Positions 7,219-17,457 of a DNA stretch of 17,457 nucleotides are shown here, piece by piece (position 1 is the first letter of the stretch; each line of letters starts with the position of its first letter). Made by a program: the position numbers and the translations under genes. The notes beneath the pieces are model-generated. The model ran no database searches and was not told where the DNA came from. It saw only the letters and a list, made by a program, of their open reading frames with translations. The stretch is from the NCBI GenBank assembly GCA_028565635.1, contig JAOXYB010020682.1, forward strand, positions 1 to 17,457, in the 5' to 3' direction. This DNA is from Phoronis ovalis (lineage: Eukaryota; Phoronida; Phoronidae).

Positions 7219-8472
7219 TAGAAATATCTAACAATACTATATGTGTCGATTTGTAATAACTAGGTGTGAACATGGTTCGACTCACATTTCGCGATAAGGA
7301 AACATGCTTCGTAATGCAAAACCCGCATTTCAAGAAGTACGAGTTGTTTTTATCATCCAACTGTTAAATTTAATTTATTTGTTTGGTATCATCGATATAT
7401 GGAACTACCTATTCAGCTGGTACGTACATAAATCCGCCACTGGTGACCATGCAATGCAATAAAGATTTGGCATCTAATGCAATATATGTTTTACCAATTT
7501 TGATTATCATTTGAACACGGAATCTTCTTTCTTTTTATGTTTTTTTCATAAGATTTAATTGACCATGAAAGAAACCAAATCCCATGGTGGCGACAGGAGA
7601 GATTGGCTTAAATCCAAGTACGTAACGTAAAATAAAAATATACATGTCTCTTAAGTAGATTCTCGTTTTGGGAATAATTTGATCAAATACTGTCGAAAGA
7701 TGACAAAAACATGTCAGAATATGCAAAATGTATTCAGGATGACGTACTGTGACAAACATTAAAGCAGCTTAACAGATAAAATCCTTGACTTAGTCTGGAG
7801 ATAAAAAAGTTAAATGGCCAGAGGTGATATCCGAATCCAGATGGCGGCCTTCAATCCGAGCCGTCAATAGATATATGAGATACGTTCACCTGCTGGCATA
7901 TGTCATTGTTACGAGATCCTATAGAGTTAGTCAAAGTAAAAATAAACTGTGTTTTTGGTTTCTTAAACCATTTTAATTTTTTTGTAAAAATTTGAAATCA
8001 GAAAAGTCAAAACGACACTTAGAGGTATTAGATAATGTGCTTATTTAAAAGTTTTGAATATAACAATTTTGGATAAAATAATGGGTTTTTTTTACTTGTG
8101 TCTAATTTTCGCGTGCTAAAAGATGGCTAGCGATTTTTTAAATCCAGCATTGCTTATGCATATTGCCAAATTTTCACAAAAAAAAAATTGAAAAATGATT
8201 TCACTTGCTCCCATTTTGCTCATTATCAGGTTTATAAAATGTCTGTAACAGAGGCGAAGGCTCTCAATTTTTAGCTAAATTTATGTTAAGCGAATGACTA
8301 AAATTGTTATGATAAGTCAAATGCGCCACTGATGACCAATAATTCTGTGATTAATTATCAATGCTATAACATGTGTAGTTCTCACAGTGTAAAAGATTTA
8401 ATTTTTTCCTGGACATGTTTTACTGCGCCGGAAATTAAATTTATAAACCATTGTTAATTCACCTCACATGCC
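7219..8472. other. Intergenic, no gene recognised
   Basis: AT-rich with a poly-A run near 8180. The only repeat noted is a 15-base motif, CGCCACT(G/A)GTGACCA-like, at about 7435-7449 and 8324-8338. The minus-strand open frame at 7535-7759 has no family features. Confidence 0.5.
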
Positions 8473-8736
8473 ATTTGCTTTCTGACAGCGCGGGAATTCT
8501 TCCAAATAGCAGTTCTAGCGACATAAAAAAACTGAAGATATTTTACTACGTAGTAAATCATAATAATACATAATATTTGCTTTTGACAGCACAGGAAGTC
8601 CACATAACATGTAAAGCATTAAAACTTATTACCATGTTGAAAGCTAACATACTTGAGATTTTTTACTTTCCGGAAAACTGAATAACCTGTACGTTGATAC
8701 ATAATATTTGCTTTCTTACAGCGTAGGAATTCAAGG
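8473..8736. repeat. Three spaced copies of a ~30-bp segment within a diverged ~100-130 bp repeat
   Basis: Copies start at 8473 (ATTTGCTTTCTGACAGCGC), 8575 (ATTTGCTTTTGACAGCAC) and 8706 (ATTTGCTTTCTTACAGCG), each followed by a GGAA(T/G)TC-type run. The last two also share the preceding ATACATAAT, and the spacers share an ACTGAAGAT/ACTTGAGAT-like stretch before TTTTTTACT-like sequence. This points to an old tandem array. Confidence 0.65.
8542..8557. repeat. Perfect 16-bp palindrome
   Basis: TTTACTACGTAGTAAA is self-complementary. It lies in the spacer between the first two copies of the 8473-8736 repeat and is absent from the second spacer. Confidence 0.9.
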
Positions 8737-8739
8737 TAA

Positions 8740-9812
8740 TATAATGGACCCCTGAGACTGATCGTAAATAGTTCCTGGATACAGTTCCGATACGATACCG
8801 TCTTGTATCATGCGGTTTAACACAATGTCCACTCGATGTGAAGCACGAAATACGTATTTTCTACCAACAAAATAAAACCGCACTCTTATCCCGAAAGAAC
8901 GGAAAATATCACCCCACATAGTCTTACAAAACCGGAATGTCTTAATAAAGCATATCATGTGCAAAAACTAAAACTAATAAATTCCGGCAGTTCTTAGAAG
9001 AATATAAAAATACTACGGTAATTTAGTTTAAATCTCTGGATTGTCTCCAGAGACCAGTCTATGCGTTAGATAATGTGCAAGATGTACTTTACGTTGGAAT
9101 CATGAAAGTACTGTATATCTTAAGATGGACTAATGCATTGCTATTCTTATGAGTCATCCGGATATTTCATGTTTAATACATGTCAAAATGCGATTTTGCT
9201 CAATTTGAGTCGACGTTTAGTAGATAAGGTATTTGTTGAGATATACCATAGCATATTTTAACGCGATTAAGACTCCCTTTTTTCTTGTAACTAAAAGCTT
9301 TTTCTGTGGTTCGAATCACTGCAAGTTAATTCCTGGTACTATGACGTCTTTAATATTATACTCCCAAGAGAGATGTCGTTTGCGGTGACAAAATGCATGT
9401 CCATTTAAATCAGAACTTTCCTTTGGTATAAATCCAAGTAATCAAGATTTATTCCTAAACACCTGTCCGCTAAATTTCTTTTAAAAGCCTCGCTATATGT
9501 ACATTATCATGGTTCATATTAAATATGAGATAACAAATACAGAAAAGAGGATTTAAGAAAACAAAGAATGAGCTAAGAAATAATAGTAAACAGAATAACG
9601 AATAAATTATTTAATTAATTAAGTAATAACCCAATTTGCAATAAAATGGAACAATGAGTTCCTTTTTTTCTTAACACAATTATATATAACATTACAAAAC
9701 GTATCACAGCACTGTACGGTCATGACTTTAGTATGAACCCTGTAATCCACTTCACAAACTTATTAACTCCATGAAGGGTGTGTTTTTTCCAAATGACTAA
9801 TTTTGTTTCCAG
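8740..9812. other. Intergenic, no gene supported
   Basis: It includes a minus-strand open frame (8731-8964) with a protein-like reading but no firm family, and a small hairpin at 9033-9053. GGTTCGAATCAC near 9308 resembles a B box but lacks an A box. Confidence 0.45.
9033..9053. repeat. Small hairpin, 7-bp stem, 7-base loop
   Basis: TCTCTGG (9033-9039) pairs exactly with CCAGAGA (9047-9053). It is short enough to be chance and has no linked gene. Confidence 0.6.
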
Positions 9813-9947
9813 CCCACAACCCCGTAATTAGATCAACATTTACACCAATAGGTAATTGATTACTATATAGTACCATAAAGAATGCAAAGCTATTGGTTAT
9901 CAATAAAACCATATCATTAAGAATACGTTGTGCCACTTAGTTGTGGG
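9813..9947. repeat. Nested inverted repeats, possible foldback element
   Basis: Outer arms CCCACAAC (9813-9820) and GTTGTGGG (9940-9947) are exact complements, as are inner arms ACCAATAG (9844-9851) and CTATTGGT (9890-9897). A 12-bp palindrome TACTATATAGTA (9861-9872) lies at the centre. The arms between are only weakly complementary, so this may be a decayed short inverted-repeat transposon or chance stacking. Confidence 0.4.
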
Positions 9948-11180
9948 TACAATGCGTGTATGGACTCTCCTATATACTTTATGTAACATTACAAGTAAGC
10001 AAATGTACTTGAAAACGAAAGATTACGCATAGCTATTAACGCTGTCTGGAACGTTTCGTGCATGTTTTACTGATTATAAAATTTGTCCTGCACTTCCTAC
10101 CAGCAAGTATGTATATTGGGTAAAAAAAACTGCATACCATAGCTATAAAACGTGAATTATAATCGGCCCTGTTAATTAGTTCTATACGTAATTAATGTTT
10201 CCCATTTTTTATCATTTCCTGGAGTACTTCACGTTTCGCGTAATTAAAGCTATATTAGGCCAGTAAAGTATTCATTGAGTTGTCTAGCACATTTTATATA
10301 GCCATTTAACACATCTTAATCATTTAGTGTATTTCACATAGTAGTTTTTTCAGTTTATTCAGAAAAACGATCAAAAACATGTGAACTTTTTTGTAATTAT
10401 TTGCCTCTAAAGATTCTTATACCAAACTGAAAACGTATTACCCGGTCAACTACCACAGGTCCGTCAGATGAATTTTCGAAAAGTAATTTCTTTTTTTGGA
10501 AAAAAGTATAGCAAAATTCACGGACGATTTGTGTGACACACAGCATGTTCACACCACAGATCTGTAGCATAAATGACATGAGGTCAGGTTCCGGTGATAC
10601 GCATTCTGCAGTTTTCTATTATATTAATAAATGATTATGTCCAGACATGTATAAAGAATTATAAGAGAAAGGTTTGGAAATGAACTTTCTAACCAACTGA
10701 CCACTAAAGAAGTCATCGGTCATCGAGTTAGTGTATTTTGATAATATATTGTGGGATAAAACCGATTGTTCTTCGCGGTTTTTATTCTAAGTAGATACGA
10801 TTTGAGATTGGCACTAGAAGTTTCTAGAGCAACAGTATTTTTTTTGCGGTTTGCCTACTGAATAGATCAGCTGGACAAACTGTATAGTATTTCAAGGTCT
10901 AGTAATTACAGATGAAATGAAATCACGCCAACTGATCTTTTCAAAGATATGATAAACGTGAGTTGTAGCTTGATGGATTTCTTAATTAAAGAAGCCATAT
11001 ATGTATCTCTTCTTTCCGACTACCTCATTTTTCCTTGTATTGAAAATATAAAGTAGCAAATAATATAAAAATGTTGTTTAAAATCTTTCTATGCAAATGG
11101 TACTGTGAAGATCAATTTTAGGAAATTTTGAAAGCAAATATATAGTTTTTGAGGCAATAGATCTATATTAATATACATTT
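9948..11180. other. Intergenic, nothing recognised
   Basis: AT-rich sequence. A 60-codon minus-strand frame at 10397-10579 shows no motif. No repeat, RNA gene or splice-bounded exon is supported. Confidence 0.5.
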
Positions 11181-11266
11181 AGTTTTAACGACTACTTAGT
11201 CACCGCAGTATGTAGATGACCATAGTTTTAACGACTACTTAGTCACCGCAGTATGTAGATGACCAT
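11181..11266. repeat. Perfect 43-bp tandem duplication
   Basis: Positions 11181-11223 and 11224-11266 are identical. Each unit starts AGTTTTAACGACTACTTAGT and ends GATGACCAT, and includes the near-palindrome GACTACTTAGTC. Zero divergence points to a recent duplication or an assembly artefact. Confidence 0.95.
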
Positions 11267-13881
11267 TTTTACGCTCTCGTAAATTGTTTGCTAACTAGAT
11301 ATTTCAGATTTTATTTATATTTCTATCATTTAATTTGTTTTTATTTTTACTTTTATTGCGTGATACAAACGTTTAATATTGTTTTTTCATTTTTTTGTTT
11401 CTTAGCTGACATTTTTCTCATAGTTATTACATCCTGTTGAATCGTTTTATGTGTTTTCCAGGCTCAGCTCGAAGAACTTATATGACAATTAAGTAAACGT
11501 TATAGTATAGATAACAAGCATGCATATCCAGCTGCGTACACATGAGATTGAACTAAAGTTTTCAGTCAGTGTGAAAAAATTATGTTGATCGTAATTTGAA
11601 TATCATAAAATAGTTTAAAAATGAATACACTTATACGCATTTACTATGTCGACAAACGTGAACTCAGACGCAAGCAGTAACCGTGTATAAACCTGGAAAA
11701 TAAATAATTTCCGCTTAAAGTTTAACATACGTGACTTTTAAAACGTTTGGTAACCGGAGTTCATGCCTATTTGCGACTAATATTAAAAAATTGCTCAACA
11801 TAATACATTTCTATAAACCAACGCCGCTTTGTGGTTGAAGCGGTTGAATGGATTATGGAGTGTTTAGACCAGAAATAAACATACCTGCACAAACCCACGG
11901 TTGAACCATAACCCAGTGCATACATAATTGAAAACTATGGAATATTTAGATGAGCAATCTGCATACATGCGAAAATTCACGTTTTCATGACAAGCTAACT
12001 TTATTTGAGACCGTAATTGCTTTTTAGTGTGTTAAATTTGAAGATTCACGAAACATTGCAATTTTAAACTAATATATTATCGATTTTTTATATTTGTACG
12101 AAACTAAATCATACAAAGTGTTGAAATTGTTAAAATAATATAAAGATAAATAAAAAAGTATTGTGCAGTTAGACTAGTGCAAAGTCCAAGGAAGAAGTCA
12201 CAGAATGCATGATAGATGCGTGCACTTTAACAATTGTGTAATAGTAGTCGCGTAATGTTTCCTGACGCAGATGTCGGTTGTAAAGAACGAGCATTTCGCA
12301 GGTGTTTGTACATAGTTTAATCTTCTCTAAACAATTAATAGCATTCAAATATGACCAGAAGCTACAACAAACCACGTCATATCAAGCCATGAATGAAACA
12401 GCATCTTTGTTGTAAATTAGCAATTTGCCAAAATGCGAGAGCAATACATTTGCCTTGGTTTTTTAACATAGACTTTAGCAGCTAAATTACAAAATTCTTT
12501 TAATTTGTATTTGTGTATCTTTTTAAAATGTTATAGATATTAAACTTTCCATATTTTAGGCTTACAAGTCTGATACTTTTAATGTGTAGGTATTTCATGC
12601 ATGGTTTATAAATATAGAAAACACGCATATGGTCAGAATTCATACTATAACTTTGTGTAAACCCCAAGCCGAGGTCATTATAACTGGATTTTCCTTTTGC
12701 ATCAGCATCTAACACAATTTCGAAAAATTAAAAAGTTTCTCTTTTCATTTAAAAAGTTAAAAATCAACATTTCTTTGACCCTACTCTGAGACTAGATAAT
12801 TCCACATTGAAATTACTGTCAACTATCTAATCGCTTAAGCGGTTACGTGTGCAATACTGTAGTTCACCACGCAAATAAAACCATTTCAGAAAAGTAAGTC
12901 AATATTGTACATTTGAGCAGAATCTCAGTGCTAATAATAATATGAATTGGTTGAGAAAGAAAAAATGTACCCCTCGGCTCTCAACACTTGTGACCGCCAG
13001 GTAGCGCTGATTCTTTTACCGGCTCGATTGTTCGAAGCATGACAAAAACCAACACGTGCGCCTACAAAATCACTTTATGTCCAAAGATGCAAACAATTTA
13101 AATCTTCCTTTACTAGGGATCATGCAAAAAGGCCTAAACTGTATGCACAGTTCTGCAAGAAAAAGTAGTCGTTAACGTGTGGCAGTTAAAATTAGACAAA
13201 ATTTAAATTCGGTAAATTGTGCATATTATGCACGACATAACTTAAAATAAAATGCAACTCATTCACAGAAATAAAATTTAGTCCGAAGCTGATAATAAAT
13301 AAACATCCAATTGTACACTAAAGAAAACCTATACTGCAAGTAGGCTCTGGAGAATATGATTTGCTAGTTCATCAAGTAAAGGGGGTCAACTACCATGCAG
13401 TCCACGCGTGTATGTGAGTAGGATATCACTAATGGAATCATCGCTGTCATACATTCACAGTTTTCTGCAGATGTTAACTGACATCCGGTTAAATTGACGT
13501 CACAGAAATTATTTAAAAATGAAGTTGATTATTTTAAACACTTGTCATTTGGCCTGAAATTGCAACAGTGATGGGAAGAGCTTTTTCTTTTTATTTGTGT
13601 AGCACCGCTCTCCAAATTTTAATACCTAGCAGACGATAAAGTTTCCACTGCTCGCACAACAATGCACAAAATAAGCAAATTTTAAGAGTTCGAATAAACG
13701 AGTCAGCAGACACTAACGAACTGGGAAGTTGAGATCTACATTCGTGTCATGTATTTACATGATGCGGCTAAAGTTTAATTACTTGATATCTGTTGTTGTC
13801 TAGAAAAAATAAATGATGCATGTGTGTGTGTCTTTATTTACCTTTATTGGAGCACATAATCACTCATTTTGTTAAAAAAAA
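11267..13881. other. Intergenic, no gene supported
   Basis: A long AT-rich stretch. Minus-strand open frames at 12169-12375 and 12500-12715 have no recognised domain. A palindrome lies at 12828-12845 and a five-unit TG run near 13821. Confidence 0.5.
12828..12845. repeat. 18-bp palindrome with one mismatched pair
   Basis: TAATCGCTTAAGCGGTTA; the central ten bases CGCTTAAGCG are perfectly self-complementary. No neighbouring gene gives it a role. Confidence 0.75.
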
Positions 13882-14190
13882 TCCGGGTTGGTTAAGTGGT
13901 TAAGGTGTCGTCCAGTCATTCACCTTTGTGGTGCCGACGTGCTGTCGCGCACGGGTATTATTAACCCATCATTGGGAATTCTTCCAAAATATACCCAGGT
14001 CACGGGTAAATCTGTTGGATATCGAAATTGAATTCACACTTTTGTGCATATGATCAAACGATTCTCCTTGAACTAAAACAATATAAAGAATCCTTGATTG
14101 ACGCCTGAAATGTGATCTACCGATCAGTTACTGGCTATCTAATCCCACTGCGTAGCCTGGAGGACACAGCATGGCATTTTTATTTTTTTT
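13882..14190 (+). mobile_element. Probable degenerate tRNA-derived SINE
   Basis: TGGTTAAGTGG at 13889-13899 fits the RNA polymerase III A box (TRGYNNARNGG), and the surrounding GTGGTTAAGGTGTCG resembles the D-arm of Ser or Leu tRNAs. About 50 bases on, GTGCTGTCGCGCACGGG sits where a B box would be but is a poor match. The body then has short repeats of CACGGGTA (13950-13957 and 14001-14008) and ends near a T-rich run at about 14178. A true tRNA gene is unlikely because the acceptor and anticodon arms do not form. The 3' limit is a guess and no target duplication was found. Confidence 0.45.
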
Positions 14191-16789
14191 AATTACTGAC
14201 TGCGAACATAATATCTTATTGCATTTACACTTGAATATAAAAATTATGTTTAAATTTACAATCGAGATTACCAATTATTTTTGACAAGAAAATTGGGAGG
14301 AATTACAAAGTAATATTGACGAATAGAGCGAAAAAAATGTTTCACCTTCGTTATATTATTTAATTAAATTCGCCGAAGTATATGCCACAAATTTGGCAAA
14401 TTCGACTTTACTGAAAATCGAGATAAGAGTGATATAGAAGCCACGAACCCACAAGGCAGGATAACCTAAAGGGCTAATACATGAAACTTTTAAAGTGTCT
14501 AGCTTAAAGACATATTTAAATATTTTTAAATAAAATTAAAATTTATTTTATAACAAGGCGCCCATGCACCCGATTTGATATATTTTTGTTTTCCTTAAAA
14601 AACGAATAATTTATTGATATTAATTAGTACTGTTATACATATGAGAAATATGATTAAAATATCCTTATAATTAACCCTTCCTTAGCCAGCAGACAGTTTA
14701 CCACCCAACAATGCTGAAATTAAATACTAATATTTTTTAATAAAATGCTCGGGTGCGTCAGCGGATGTATAGCACTCTAATACAAAACTCTTAGAGTGTT
14801 TTCTATTCTAAGATGGTCGAACAAATACTAACATTCAGTACTCAAAATAATCTTATCTCGTATCTTGTACAAGAGCTTTATTACTGTAATACATTGATTT
14901 CATTGCGAGTTTCATATTTCCTTTAATTGCGGTTTCCATCACGCAGCAGCTGAATGAATAATGACATTATAGTGTCCATTCGTGAAAAATGAGTCTCCCT
15001 TTCAGATGTCCGCCGCCGACAACAGGTTATTAAGGTTGTCTATTTTTTGAGAATTAATGTGTCTGTATAATGAATGTATGTGAGGGGCGCAGTTAATTAT
15101 TAGTTTGAAATTTAATAATTGTGTTACAATCGTTTTCAGTATTTACTGGGAAAAGATTTCGTTCCTACCACGGGTTCCGGTATTCTTAAAAATCTGCGTT
15201 TGATATTTTACTTTATTAGTATCCCAGGCAACGTTCCTGGAAATGCCAGCAATAAATTGTTTTTAGAAACTTAAAGAACATTATTTACTGATTTTGCTTT
15301 CAAATTTTAATGTGTATTACTTGTTATTATCTGGCTCATACAGAATTTGCGCATTTCTTCGATAAAACATAATTACGATTTTTCCCAACTGAATAGTAGG
15401 GTTGAGATGGCATAGTTGAAGGAATTATTAAAAATATAAGTGAAATAAAAATGAACAAAAAACGAAAACTGTAAATGTGTAAGAAAGAAAAATACTCCTG
15501 TCCCCAACTATCATACATTTTGAGAATTGTTTTTTTTCAAATGATTATTAAAATTGCAGTTTTCGGCAAAGGGACTACAGTGTATAATTGAGATACGTTG
15601 ACCGAATTTATGGAACTCATATATAGTAACTGCGTAGTAAGGTTGCGACATTGAAAGTATTTTTTCTCGTGAAGGTCACACTTTACAATGACGGGTCCTG
15701 TCTCAAGGGCTCCTAACAATATAGCGGTTAATTTGCGGTCTGTATAAGTACATAGTAAATTCTAGTGAATTCTTTTCTTTGTCACCAAATAATGGTAGTA
15801 ATCTGATAAGTTATTCACTTTTTTCAATAATTTAGAAACAGGACAGGAAAACTTTATCATTAATTCAATCGCGTAGAATTAAATGTATATTAAAATATTA
15901 ATTGGTGCTCATTTATGCAAGTATATCCGGCTGGAGGTATTCACACGCTTTGCGTGTGACTTTGTTCATGCTAAACTATTCACGTTTGATATTATTATTT
16001 CAAGAGTTCTAGGTATAAATTCAGAATTATTTCTTGCTTCTATTTTTGTATTGGTCAGTTTTAATGTTCTTACCAAATTACACTATGTACCAAAAAAAAC
16101 ACAGAGTAAGAAAATGCTTGCATTGCTAATACGCTGTTTTTTGTTATTTCATTTGTATTAATTGTGTATGTAATTATTTTATACTGCAATGTTACAGAGT
16201 TATCACACTTTTAGACACAGTTAAGTTTTTTTTTTATAAATTGCTACATTATTATTATTTTGTCCATGTACTTTGTAAAATATGTTATTGTGACAATACC
16301 CTTCGTGCACATCTATTAGTAGCTAATTTGTAAACTGAATGTCATCTATTGACCATTACAGGAAAGCTACGTGATCTTACGAAAAAACTAAGCCTATGTT
16401 CACGTGTAGGTGTCGACAAATATAATTTCTCCTCAAACGATATATTTTTAGAAGCTCTTTTCTGTATAAAAACAAAAACAGACAGGATGATGAAATGCGA
16501 AACAAGGGAAATAATAATGTTTTGGTCAAGATTTACTTAATGAAAATCGTGACTTCAATTAATTGCCAGTGTCAATATTGTCCAAAACTTCTTGAAAACT
16601 GAAAATAATATAGTTTGTTGATCAAATTAAATTGCCAGTTTTACCGCAAAAGTGTTGGTCCTAACATCATTTTGCGCTAACTTGCCTTGTCTTTTGTGAA
16701 AGATACATTTCCTGTTTAGGAAATGCGTGTAAATGTTTTGGCATTAAGAATGTTTTTGTCACTTGTTCATCTTTTTAAGAATTTTGTGA
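14191..16789. other. Intergenic, no gene supported
   Basis: Very AT-rich, with an A/T-only stretch near 14512-14552. Open frames at 15336-15719 (minus), 15883-16161 (plus, hydrophobic) and 16349-16540 (plus) lack recognisable domains. For 16349-16540, a TTACAG at 16356-16361 could be an acceptor, but no partner exon is seen. Confidence 0.45.
14771..14800. repeat. Hairpin, 8-10 bp stem
   Basis: CACTCTAA (14773-14780) pairs exactly with TTAGAGTG (14791-14798) over a 10-base loop; one G-T and one A-T pair extend it to ten. It does not match the histone mRNA stem-loop and has no linked gene. Confidence 0.6.
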
Positions 16790-17457
16790 GTCATACACGG
16801 ACATGTTTCCTTATTTATCTTCTGTACGATTTGCATGTAGACATTCATTTACCTTAAAGGGTAACAAAGGAAAATCGATTCTTCAAAATATGTAAAAAAT
16901 ATTTTTTTGTTATTTGAATAAACATTTCTAAATATATTAATAAAGTTACAAAACGTTAGGATTGCTGTAGTTTCAAATTAGAATTGACTTATTATGCAGT
17001 TAAAGTTACTTAAAAACTTGGCGAACATTTGGGTATTTTCGTATTTAGATATTTCCTTGTTTTTTAAATTTTGTATCAAAGACATTAATTTATTTCAAAG
17101 GTTAAAAGAAAGCGTGTATTTACATAAAACAGACAAATCGAAATTGAGTACGAAATTTTATTTTAAAACTATGTTAAAAATATTTTTATGTTATTTGAAT
17201 AAGAAATTCTAAAAATATCAATAATATCATCAATCAAGTTGTAGTCTTTTATATTAAAAAAAAACTGTTAAAAAGTCTAAATAAAAGTTATATATTTTTA
17301 AGAGTTTATATACACCTTTTATTTGGATATCTTAATTTTAAAAATATTTCCTTGTTCTTTTGGCGTCAAACTGCACGTAGATATTAATTTATTTAAAAGA
17401 AAATAAATCACATAAAAATAATTAAGTGCTTTATTTAATTAAAAATGTGCTAAAAAT
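16790..17457. repeat. Diverged AT-rich tandem repeat, unit about 250-300 bp, cut by the window end
   Basis: A TTTCCTT landmark followed by a (G/A)ACATTAATTTATTT-like run occurs near 16806, 17052 and 17347. A second landmark, TTATTTGAATAA, lies at 16910 and 17191, 281 bases apart. Around it, 16886-16942 and 17165-17224 align closely, with roughly one base in six or seven changed. The next copy of this landmark would fall just past the window end. The plus-strand open frame at 16994-17212 lies within the array and is not treated as a gene. Confidence 0.6.

Noticed and set aside
12169-12375. A 68-codon minus-strand open frame with an acceptor-like TTTGTTGTAG upstream
   Set aside because: The reading looks somewhat protein-like, but no domain, partner exon or donor is visible.
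15883-16161. A 92-codon plus-strand open frame with hydrophobic stretches
   Set aside because: T-rich DNA gives hydrophobic codons by default; there is no family motif, signal peptide context or splice partner.
16349-16540. A plus-strand frame following TTACAG, a possible exon
   Set aside because: The acceptor is plausible, but the peptide has no recognised family and no other exon could be joined to it.

Overview
This window looks like nuclear DNA from an invertebrate animal. It is AT-rich, holds one clearly spliced gene with GT-AG introns, and the rest is long non-coding sequence scattered with repeats and mobile-element remains. A marine mollusc, possibly a bivalve, is my best guess from the gene type, the LTR style and the repeat load; that is inference, not something the sequence proves.

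Region 1 (1-3365) carries the 3' part of a plus-strand gene for a caspase-fold (peptidase C14-like) protein. Four exons join in frame: 413-621, 911-1773, 2633-2715 and 3306-3365, ending in TAG. The joined product, 404 residues from codon 413, has the first caspase strand, a catalytic-type His in YYSGHS, a catalytic-type Cys in LDCCYSE, a Cys-rich insertion, and a C-terminal module that may be a beta-grasp. The N-terminus lies further upstream. An open stretch at 3-98 may be the preceding exon. Intron 3 holds a diverged tandem repeat of about 70 bp. The 3' UTR probably runs some hundreds of bases past 3365 and may include a degenerate repeat block with a period of about 33 bp (3752-4085).

Region 2 (about 4100-5900) is unremarkable until a complete solo LTR at 5303-5846. 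It has 10-bp inverted ends (9/10 match), a 4-bp GTAT target duplication, an upstream array of eight ~38-bp units alternating as ~76-bp dimers, a TATA box and an AATAAA signal. No internal retrotransposon sequence follows it.

Region 3 (about 5900-17457) has no gene I can support. It holds inverted repeats (6558-6616, 9813-9947, 12828-12845, 14771-14800), a CA microsatellite (7199-7218), a three-copy repeat (8473-8736), a perfect 43-bp tandem duplication (11181-11266), a probable degenerate tRNA-derived SINE (from 13882) and a diverged AT-rich tandem repeat of about 250-300 bp at the right edge (about 16790-17457). The only functional unit visible is the caspase-like gene; the rest reads as intergenic sequence shaped by repeats.
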